The notes under the pieces: generated by a model
The model's database searches: none
What the model was told of the DNA's origin: nothing
Seen by the model: only the letters and a program-made list of their open reading frames with translations
Position numbers and translations under genes: made by a program
Shown here: positions 1 through 4,975 of the stretch, in pieces
Numbering within the stretch: the stretch's first letter is position 1
Layout: each line of letters starts with the position of its first letter
DNA from: CAYIRQ01 sp964365905
Lineage (GTDB): Bacteria > Patescibacteriota > Gracilibacteria > Peribacterales > Peribacteraceae
DNA: 11,538 nucleotides
Direction of reading: 5' to 3'
Assembly: GCA_964365905.1 (NCBI GenBank)
Contig: CAYIRQ010000038.1
Span: 1 to 11,538, forward strand

Positions 1-51
1 TGGGGAAGGAGATAAGGATGTCCCTCATCGTAATCCCACGATCATGGGCAC

Positions 52-74
52 TTTTGCGAGCGCACCCTGCCAAT
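52..74 (+). repeat. 23-bp direct repeat, left copy; attP-like junction (site A)
   Basis: The 23 bases from ttttgcgagcgcacc through ctgccaat recur exactly at 4111-4133 in the same orientation. To the right of the core CTGCCAA this copy continues into the 74-bp arm that matches the recombinase 3' end. The site therefore joins the 'P' half (gcgagcgcacc) to the 'P-prime' half (ttgcgaaatc), which is the combination expected of an intact attP. The assignment as an attachment site is an inference from comparing four junctions in the window. Confidence 0.6.
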
Positions 75-140
75 TGCGAAATCGCGGGCTTTGCAGCAGC
101 ACGCGCCACCCTCGCGCGGCTTCCGGCTGCAGCATTTGCC
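67..140 (+). repeat. 74-bp perfect inverted repeat, left arm
   Basis: Base-by-base comparison shows this arm is the exact reverse complement of 1545-1618, with no mismatch in 74 positions. The match ends sharply at both sides (c66 and g141 no longer pair). The arm lies directly upstream of the recombinase start and includes the attachment core CTGCCAA at its outer end. The two arms face each other around the recombinase gene, so recombination between them would invert the gene. Confidence 0.95.
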
Positions 141-181
141 GTAGCCAGCCAAACGCAAACTTTTTCTTCCTCACCTGAGCC

Positions 182-1645
182 ATGAAATACTTTCTCTATG
201 CACGTAAATCGACGGAATCAGAAGAGCGCCAAGCGCTCTCGATCGAAGCTCAGTTCGCCGAGCTTCGCGAACATGCCGCCAGAGAACACCTTGAAATTGC
301 CGCCTCCTTCGAGGAGGCGAAAACCGCCAAAGAACCCGGGCGAACCGTGTTCGCAGAAATGCTGCGAAAGATTGAACGAGGAGAAGCAGATGGAGTTTTG
401 GCTTGGCACCCCGACAGGCTTGCCCGAAACAGCGTGGACGGCGGACAGATCATCTATCTGCTGGACACTGGAAAGATCAAAGCACTGAAATTTCCCACTT
501 TCTGGTTTGAACCCACTCCACAAGGGAAATTCATGCTGAACATTGCCTTTGGACAATCCAAATATTACGTGGATAACCTGAGCGAGAACGTGAAACGGGG
601 CATCCGACAGAAGCTGCGCAGAGGGGAGTGGTGCTGGTCCGCGCCTCTCGGCTATCTCAATAATCAACACACGAAGCTCATCGAGATTGACCCAAAAAGG
701 GCACCGCTCATCCGCAAAGCCTTCGAGCTTTATGCCACGGGAGAGCACACATTCCAATCAATGACACATTTGCTTGAGGATGCCGGACTGCGCAGCAGAA
801 AAGGCAATGTTCTGCACCTTTCCAGTGTCCAGAAAATCCTTCGCAAGCACTTCTACTATGGGATGCTGGAATTTCAGGGAGAGCTTTACGAGGGCAAGCA
901 CGAGCCGATCATTTCCAAAGACCTTTTCGACGAGGTACAGCGGGTGATGGCAGGGAGAGGCAAAAAGCATAGAAAGAGAAAACACGAATTCCCGTTCATC
1001 GGTCTTATGCATTGTGGAACATGTGGCTGCGCTGTTACTGCTGAACTGCAGAAAGGACATCACTACTACCGCTGCACCAAGAAAAAGGGTAATTGCTCCG
1101 AGAAGTATCTGCGCGAGGAATCGTTGCTTGCACAGGTCAAAGCAATCGTCGAAAAGGTCTCACTGCCCGACGATTGGGCGGATAATATGCTGAAAGAACT
1201 TGATAAAGAAGGATCAAAAGCTCGCACAGGAAATCGGGCAGTTGTTCGCTGTCTCGTCGAGGAAAAGGAAGAGGTTGAGAGAAAGCTGGAGAAGCTTCTC
1301 GATATGAAGCTGGAAGGGGTCATTGAGACAGAGGAATACGTTCAAAAGAAGAACAAGCTTCTCCAGCACAAGGCTGCGCTTGACCAGAAAATCCGAGACA
1401 GCGAACGGAATGGAAATGATCGGCTCGAACCGATGCGGGACTTCATTATCCGCAGCCGCCAAGCCAAAACTCTCCTCTCACAGGATAATCCGGAGGAATT
1501 TCGCGCATTTCTCAAAACGATCGGCTCGAACGTTCTTCTCAAAGGGCAAATGCTGCAGCCGGAAGCCGCGCGAGGGTGGCGCGTGCTGCTGCAAAGCCCG
1601 CGATTTCGCAATTGGCAGCCCCACGGAGAATCGAACTCCGATTAG
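182..1645 (+). CDS. Large serine recombinase (site-specific integrase)
   Basis: A 487-residue large serine recombinase, which cuts and rejoins DNA at short attachment sites through a covalent 5'-phosphoserine link. The resolvase domain is at about 1-150: Y6-A-R8-K-S10 carries the catalytic serine, and HPDRLARNS (76-84) is the conserved arginine motif. A recombinase domain follows (about 155-265). Next is a zinc ribbon with C278, C281, C298 and C305, then a long charged coiled coil (about 355-410). The ATG at 182 starts the protein exactly at the usual family N-terminus (MKYFLYARKS); I see no ribosome binding site. The last eight residues (PHGESNSD) are encoded by the complement of tRNA-Glu, so the reading frame crosses the attachment site and its tail depends on integration state. 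This layout is frequent in Patescibacteria as I recall it. Function is confident; target specificity is inferred from the repeats. Confidence 0.93.
   Translation: MKYFLYARKSTESEERQALSIEAQFAELREHAAREHLEIAASFEEAKTAKEPGRTVFAEMLRKIERGEADGVLAWHPDRLARNSVDGGQIIYLLDTGKIKALKFPTFWFEPTPQGKFMLNIAFGQSKYYVDNLSENVKRGIRQKLRRGEWCWSAPLGYLNNQHTKLIEIDPKRAPLIRKAFELYATGEHTFQSMTHLLEDAGLRSRKGNVLHLSSVQKILRKHFYYGMLEFQGELYEGKHEPIISKDLFDEVQRVMAGRGKKHRKRKHEFPFIGLMHCGTCGCAVTAELQKGHHYYRCTKKKGNCSEKYLREESLLAQVKAIVEKVSLPDDWADNMLKELDKEGSKARTGNRAVVRCLVEEKEEVERKLEKLLDMKLEGVIETEEYVQKKNKLLQHKAALDQKIRDSERNGNDRLEPMRDFIIRSRQAKTLLSQDNPEEFRAFLKTIGSNVLLKGQMLQPEAARGWRVLLQSPRFRNWQPHGESNSD
1545..1618 (-). repeat. 74-bp perfect inverted repeat, right arm; attL-like junction (site B)
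   Basis: Exact reverse complement of 67-140. It encodes recombinase residues of about 455-479 on the plus strand, and its outer six bases are the last six of tRNA-Glu on the minus strand. Read on the minus strand the junction is tRNA ...gtgggg, core CTGCCAA, then ttgcgaaatc. That is a chromosomal half joined to the recombinase-side half, as in attL after integration at a tRNA 3' end. Confidence 0.9.
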
Positions 1646-1687
1646 CGGATTGAAAACCCGCTGTCCTAACCGTTAGACGATGGGGCC
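1613..1687 (-). tRNA. tRNA-Glu, anticodon UUC
   Basis: A 75-nt cloverleaf can be drawn on the minus strand. It has acceptor GGCCCCA/TGGGGCT (first pair G-U), D arm GTC...GAC, anticodon stem GCGGG/TCCGC with loop TTTTCAA giving anticodon TTC, variable loop TAAT, and T arm CGGAG-TTCGATT-CTCCG. The discriminator is G and the 3' CCA is encoded. All stems pair, so it should be functional. It decodes GAA/GAG. Its 3' end is the junction with the recombinase gene, which is convergent and overlaps it by 33 bases. Integration there keeps the whole tRNA intact, the usual arrangement for elements that target tRNA 3' ends. Confidence 0.93.
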
Positions 1688-1703
1688 ACAGGATGAAAGA
1701 ACA

Positions 1704-1731
1704 ATATTACGAGAGGGGCTGTATGCGCAAA
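1704..1731 (-). promoter_or_regulatory. Possible promoter of tRNA-Glu
   Basis: On the minus strand TAATAT (complement of 1704-1709) would place transcription start near 1697, ten bases before the mature tRNA 5' end. The candidate -35 (TTTGCG, complement of 1726-1731, 16-bp spacer) is poor. Supported mainly by position. Confidence 0.3.
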
Positions 1732-1746
1732 TTCGAACGGAACTTG

Positions 1747-1792
1747 GCGGCGGCAGCTGAAAACGCCGCTGCGTGAGGGCAGCTGCCGCCGC
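1747..1792. other. GC-rich 13-bp inverted repeat (strong hairpin)
   Basis: The arms GCGGCGGCAGCTG (1747-1759) and CAGCTGCCGCCGC (1780-1792) are perfect complements around a 20-base loop. The loop holds CGCCGC (1764-1769), which could pair instead with the first six bases of the left arm, so two exclusive stems are possible. It lies downstream of the minus-strand gene 1831-2283 and upstream of tRNA-Glu. A transcription terminator is possible, but neither strand has a T tract after the stem, so a plain Rho-independent terminator is not supported. Confidence 0.5.
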
Positions 1793-1830
1793 ACAAACAC
1801 GACCGGCACGTTCGGCGATCTCGAGACCCT

Positions 1831-2283
1831 TTAAATCCCGTCCGGATGTGCTTCCCTGAACTCATCAAGCATGCTCGCAAATAATTCCTCGTATAATTTT
1901 CTCATGTTTGGAAACTCTGACCGTTTTAGTGACGAGCGTAGAAGCTCGCAAACTTCATTCCTCAACTTCTGTCGACAATCTCCACACGAATCGTAATGCT
2001 GGCGTTTGCTTTCTGTAAGAAGCGTCGAATGCTCTGGTAGCTCAGTGGTCGGCAGATCTTCAACATCTTGCAACGCCCCTCCGTCAGAAGGATGTGAAGT
2101 CATCTCTGTAGCATAAGCGTCCTGTATGGCTTGACTAAGGTCTCTACGAACTCGCAATCTCTCCCTGTCGTACGACCGTATCCATGCACTTAGATCATTT
2201 GGTTCCCTTGTAAGCAAGACTGTCACAAACACTTTAGCATCCTGCCGGACATTTGCCACCTCACAAGTGTTGCTGAAACTCAT
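1831..2283 (-). CDS. Hypothetical protein with zinc-finger-like H-x3-C-x2-C motif
   Basis: Not recognised as a named family. The start is taken as the ATG at 2283 (MSFSNTCEV...; 150 residues). A GTG at 2298 would add five residues, but the best-placed -10 (complement of 2290-2295) puts transcription start at the ATG itself. Near the C-terminal third is HYDSCGDCRQKL, a spacing (H-x3-C-x2-C) like that of the zf-HC2 zinc finger of anti-sigma factors, preceded by ELPEHSTLL. No membrane segment is seen, so this would be a soluble protein, unlike most anti-sigma factors. The N-terminal half is charged (RSYDRERLRVRRDL). It is divergent from 2323-3642 and shares an interlocked promoter region with it, so a regulatory role toward that gene is a reasonable but unproven guess. 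Confidence 0.65.
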   Translation of the reverse strand: MSFSNTCEVANVRQDAKVFVTVLLTREPNDLSAWIRSYDRERLRVRRDLSQAIQDAYATEMTSHPSDGGALQDVEDLPTTELPEHSTLLTESKRQHYDSCGDCRQKLRNEVCELLRSSLKRSEFPNMRKLYEELFASMLDEFREAHPDGI

Positions 2284-2285
2284 AC

Positions 2286-2314
2286 TTGCAAAATACACGC
2301 TATTACTTTATAAT
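2286..2314 (+). promoter_or_regulatory. Promoter of 2323-3642, leaderless or nearly so
   Basis: TTGCAA (2286-2291), a 17-bp spacer and a consensus TATAAT (2309-2314) predict a start near 2321, two bases before the ATG at 2323. There is no room for a ribosome binding site. The -35 lies on the -10 of the opposite promoter. Confidence 0.6.
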
Positions 2315-2318
2315 GCAA
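2290..2318 (-). promoter_or_regulatory. Promoter of 1831-2283, interlocked with the divergent one
   Basis: On the minus strand TTGCAT (complement of 2313-2318), a 17-bp spacer and TATTTT (complement of 2290-2295) predict a start at about 2283, the A of the ATG. It occupies the same 33 bp as the plus-strand promoter, each -10 overlapping the other's -35. The TATTTT is less ideal than the opposite TATAAT. Confidence 0.45.
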
Positions 2319-2322
2319 GTAA

Positions 2323-3642
2323 ATGGCAAATTTCGATAAATCCGCTATAGATAGCCTTATTCGTATAATTAAGAGACCGTACTCTCCTGGATATGAGGCA
2401 TTCGAGCACGAAGTGGAGGAAGCATCTGCCACACTCGTCCAGGAAGCAGTTCAGGGGAATAGAGAAGTCATACGGGCAGTGATTGAAATATGTATTTCGG
2501 AAGGAGCACCACTCTCTGGCCAAGAACTTTTTTGGAATCAGACACCCATTGAATCACTTGTAGATCTCTGTGTAGAACTCTTAGATCGCACAGCACGAGA
2601 AGCGACAGAAGACCTGAGTGATTATCACATCGTACACCTGTTTTACCTCCTAAAACGGTTATGCAAGGAGGCTGTGAAGCATGACTACCTTGAAAAGAAG
2701 GTGTTGCAGAGATGCTTCGGCATTCTCAGTACAGATCCTCCAGCGGATATGACTATTCCCGGATGGCATGAGGCTTTAGTGGAGCAAGCAATCAAGCATG
2801 ATCAGTGCCGCGACCTGGTAGATGCTCTGTTTCGTGCATGTAATAAGATTGATCATGACTCGGTAAGAGAAGGAATCGGTGATGTGTTGGTTGAGCTGGC
2901 TGGACATCCACTGTTTGCCGATGATGTAGAAAGAGCATTACCACTCAACATCGATGCTGGACTCATTGAAAGAATTCACGATGTTCTCGATGCACCCATG
3001 CACATTGCTAACTCCAGTGAGGAACTGACGCTAGACCAACGAGAGCGGTTTGAAACCCTCGTGCATCTCACACTGGAGAGTATACATTTTGGCGTGAAGG
3101 AAGAATCGATATACCGATTGAGGCATAGACCTTCTGCTGTTCCGGACAGAGAAAGGATCCTGCAAAGGGCAGATGCCATCTTAGGAACTTTGGCAGAGCA
3201 AAATCCCTCTGGACTTGTATCTGCACTCCAGGAGAAAGACTGCCAAGAAAGAATGCAATCTCTCAGAACCTCGATTCCGGAAGTAAACAGAATACTTAAT
3301 AAAATTGAAGCTAGCTTGCCGGATCCGATGGGCATGGAACTGACGGATGTGCAGGAGCAACTACTATGGTTATTCATTCGGCTCTTGGAGCAAATCGACC
3401 CACAGCTTATAGGTCGTGGACTGACGACCGAAAGCTGCACAGAGCAACATGAGCGAAGCAACAAGGAGTGGGATCTCTGCAAAGGATTGTTCCAAGAAAA
3501 TTTGACTGGACTGCGAAATGCAATAGTTCAAATTCGCAGCGGCTCGTTTCGAAGGATCATTCCACTTGACGATGGAGAGTCGATTGACGAGGACGTTGCT
3601 GATGCAATTGATATTCTTGTTGTCTGTATCGAATACGATTGA
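2323..3642 (+). CDS. Hypothetical acidic, all-helical protein (element cargo)
   Basis: A 439-residue protein I do not recognise. The composition suggests a mostly alpha-helical, soluble, acidic protein: repeated stretches of leucine/isoleucine with acidic residues (ESLVDLCVELLDR, LLWLFIRLLEQIDP), no signal peptide, no membrane helix, and an acidic C-terminus (DDGESIDEDVADAID). No Walker, nuclease or metal-binding motif is evident. Cysteines are scattered rather than paired. A helical-repeat scaffold is possible. The ATG at 2323 sits two bases after the predicted transcription start. The gene is more AT-rich than the flanking helicase and membrane genes and lies between two copies of tRNA-Glu, so it is probably mobile-element cargo. 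A defence or addiction role is conceivable given the location, but no motif supports it. Confidence 0.8.
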   Translation: MANFDKSAIDSLIRIIKRPYSPGYEAFEHEVEEASATLVQEAVQGNREVIRAVIEICISEGAPLSGQELFWNQTPIESLVDLCVELLDRTAREATEDLSDYHIVHLFYLLKRLCKEAVKHDYLEKKVLQRCFGILSTDPPADMTIPGWHEALVEQAIKHDQCRDLVDALFRACNKIDHDSVREGIGDVLVELAGHPLFADDVERALPLNIDAGLIERIHDVLDAPMHIANSSEELTLDQRERFETLVHLTLESIHFGVKEESIYRLRHRPSAVPDRERILQRADAILGTLAEQNPSGLVSALQEKDCQERMQSLRTSIPEVNRILNKIEASLPDPMGMELTDVQEQLLWLFIRLLEQIDPQLIGRGLTTESCTEQHERSNKEWDLCKGLFQENLTGLRNAIVQIRSGSFRRIIPLDDGESIDEDVADAIDILVVCIEYD

Positions 3643-3677
3643 TTGAAGCTAACGGATCTATAAACCATAGCCAGTGT

Positions 3678-3753
3678 TGGCAGCCCCACGGAGCATCGAA
3701 CTTCGCGATTGCTGGATTGAACCACGCTGTCCTAACCGTTAGGCGATGGGGCC
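3678..3753 (-). pseudogene. Degenerate tRNA-Glu copy; attB-like junction (site D)
   Basis: A 76-nt minus-strand sequence closely matches tRNA-Glu at 1613-1687. The acceptor stem, 3' GCCA and D arm are kept (one change, T11 to C), but the anticodon arm is rearranged (GCGTG GTTCAAT CCAGC, two mispairs, or a bulge and a 6-base loop). The T stem has one mispair (CGAAG/CTCCG). It is unlikely to work as a glutamate tRNA. Past its CCA the sequence is ...CTGCCAAcactgg, so the same core is joined to non-element DNA, as in an unoccupied attB. Same orientation as the intact tRNA, so the two copies bracket 1688-3677 as direct repeats. Confidence 0.75.
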
Positions 3754-3791
3754 GTTTCCAGAAAGAACTAGAGTCAATTATATCCGAAAAG

Positions 3792-3797
3792 TATACT
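3792..3797 (+). promoter_or_regulatory. -10 element of the GIY-YIG gene
   Basis: TATACT here predicts a transcription start at about 3804, one base before the ATG at 3805, implying a leaderless mRNA. I find no convincing -35 at 16-18 bp spacing. Confidence 0.4.
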
Positions 3798-3804
3798 TGG
3801 ATCG

Positions 3805-4065
3805 ATGTCCTACTATTTCTATCTGGCACGCTGTAGCGACGGGTCGCTCTATAGCGGTTCATGCTTGGATATTCATGAACGCGGACGAAAGCATAACGAG
3901 GGAAAAGGCGCCAAATACACACGATCACGCCGCCCGGTGAAGATGATCTACTCCGAAGAATTTGCGACTCTCAAAGATGCCCGGTGTCGGGAGGTGGAAG
4001 TGAAGAGGTGGAGCAAAGAGAAGAAAGAAAATCTTGCAACAGGAAAACACCTGACGAAAGATTAA
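3805..4065 (+). CDS. GIY-YIG nuclease domain protein (UPF0213-like)
   Basis: An 86-residue single-domain protein of the GIY-YIG superfamily, whose members cut DNA through a metal-dependent active site. The order of motifs fits the small UPF0213/YhbQ-type proteins: YYFYLARCSDGSLYSGSC (3-20) supplies the two signature strands, HERGRKHNEGKGAKYTRSRRPV follows with the conserved arginine and HN-x-GKGAKYT segment, then the YSEEF strand. A helix with REVEVKRWSKEKKE holds the usual glutamate position. Length is normal for the family. In homing endonucleases and UvrC this domain is fused to DNA-binding parts; here it stands alone and its substrate is unknown. It lies between the degenerate tRNA (site D) and the right 23-bp repeat (site C), so it may belong to the mobile region, though such genes are also ordinary chromosomal residents. 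Confidence 0.88.
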   Translation: MSYYFYLARCSDGSLYSGSCLDIHERGRKHNEGKGAKYTRSRRPVKMIYSEEFATLKDARCREVEVKRWSKEKKENLATGKHLTKD

Positions 4066-4110
4066 TCTGTGCAGACCGCCACAGCCGGAGCCCTCAAAAT
4101 CTGCTCGAAT

Positions 4111-4133
4111 TTTTGCGAGCGCACCCTGCCAAT
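4111..4133 (+). repeat. 23-bp direct repeat, right copy; attR-like junction (site C)
   Basis: Identical to 52-74. After the core CTGCCAA this copy goes on as tacgggcgcg, unlike the recombinase-side half at the left copy. It joins the 'P' half to presumed chromosomal DNA, as expected of attR. The two copies bound a 4.06-kb segment. The rest of the 148-bp gap between the GIY-YIG and TPR genes shows no other clear feature. Confidence 0.6.
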
Positions 4134-4213
4134 ACGGGCGCGTGCGTATAGACCCGCTTGCCTACACACGTGGGGCACCTCCGGGGAAGGTCAGCGGTGG
4201 ATTGTGGTGAAAA

Positions 4214-4954
4214 TTACTCCCCGTACCCTTGTTTCTTCCACTCCGCAAAGAGCCAGTCGAACTCGTCCGGGAACTTCTTTGCCTCATGATCGAACCACTG
4301 CCCAATTTTCCGCGCATCCCACGCCACTCCCGCCATCGGCCCGTCATTTACGAAGAACGGCTTGTCCCAAGTCTCGACGGGCAGTCGCAGTCTGATTGCG
4401 AGGAGCTCGTAGCGAATGCCCTGGTTATCACCCGGATTCATTCGGAGAATCCGCCGCAGGATCATCCCCGCGTGGTCCGGTTGCCCGAACTGCCAGAGCA
4501 TCCACGCGAAGTGGTGGAGCGCTCGCATGAGTGGCCGGTTCTCGAGCCATGCCCACTCCATCACCTCCGGCCAGTTACCCTCGCGGTCGGCGATGCGCTG
4601 GACGGCGAGCATGTAGGCGAATACCGCAATGGAGAATGCTTCTTCCGGCTCTCCGTTCGCAAGCGCGGAGTGTGAGAGTTCCACGTAGGGCGCCAGGAAA
4701 TCCGGAGCCTCTTCCTGAATAGCTTCAAATTCCTTCTCATCCTTCCTCGTTCGCATACCACGCTCCAGCAGTTCATACCACCGGACGCCAATCTGCGGAT
4801 CATACTTGTCCATGAATTCCACAATGCGTTTGCGACGACGCGGGTTGGGCGGAAAGAGCGTTTGTTCCACGAGCGCTGGATTGCCTGCGAGCGCGAGGTT
4901 GGGCGAGAGCGTCCATGATGCTTTCTTCGGAGCGCGTGCGGGTGATGAAGTCAT
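4214..4954 (-). CDS. TPR-like (ST7-type) protein
   Basis: A 246-residue soluble protein. Residues of about 85-185 are helical and repeat-like: FLAPYVELSHSALANGEPEEAF, then ENRPLMRALHHFAWMLW, then a TPR-like pair QFGQPDHAGMILRRILRMNP followed by GDNQGIRY. The phrase ENRP-x-MRAL...LNP-x-DNQG-x-RY is what I recall from ST7-like tetratricopeptide proteins of bacteria. Such proteins usually serve as protein-binding adaptors; no enzymatic motif is visible. The ATG at 4954 lies 21 bases after the helicase stop codon, on the same strand, so the two genes are probably cotranscribed from the helicase promoter. No ribosome binding site is evident (the upstream stretch is pyrimidine-rich, attcctcctttctcat). 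The C-terminal part (FDWLFAEWKKQG) is unassigned. Confidence 0.8.
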   Translation of the reverse strand: MTSSPARAPKKASWTLSPNLALAGNPALVEQTLFPPNPRRRKRIVEFMDKYDPQIGVRWYELLERGMRTRKDEKEFEAIQEEAPDFLAPYVELSHSALANGEPEEAFSIAVFAYMLAVQRIADREGNWPEVMEWAWLENRPLMRALHHFAWMLWQFGQPDHAGMILRRILRMNPGDNQGIRYELLAIRLRLPVETWDKPFFVNDGPMAGVAWDARKIGQWFDHEAKKFPDEFDWLFAEWKKQGYGE

Positions 4955-4975
4955 ATGAGAAAGGAGGAATCAGCA

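Larger units (their letters stand above)
25..140 (-). pseudogene. 3' end remnant of a second copy of the serine recombinase gene
   Basis: Read on the minus strand from 140 downward, this stretch repeats the last part of the recombinase coding sequence without a mismatch for 74 bases. The frame then continues past the repeat as FRNWQGALAKVPMIVGLR and stops (TGA, complement of 25-27). The intact gene at 182-1645 shares the sequence through ...FRNWQ but then reads into tRNA-Glu and ends PHGESNSD. I infer that GALAKVPMIVGLR is the tail the recombinase has when the element is not joined to the tRNA, so this is a truncated, inverted relic of the 3' end together with its attachment site. Only about 37 codons remain and there is no start. 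Confidence 0.5.

Noticed and set aside
67..1618. Transposon with terminal inverted repeats
   Set aside because: The enclosed enzyme is a serine recombinase, one arm is the recombinase coding end plus the tRNA 3' end, and no target-site duplication is seen flanking the arms. An attachment-site origin fits better.
1747..1792. Standard Rho-independent terminator
   Set aside because: The stem is strong, but neither strand has a run of T after it.
3678..3753. Reading the degenerate tRNA as a UGA-decoding tRNA (a 7-base loop GTTCAAT would give anticodon TCA)
   Set aside because: The anticodon stem would have two mispairs and the T stem one; genes in the window stop at UGA as expected (for example 8051, 8887, 11117), so reassigned UGA is not supported.
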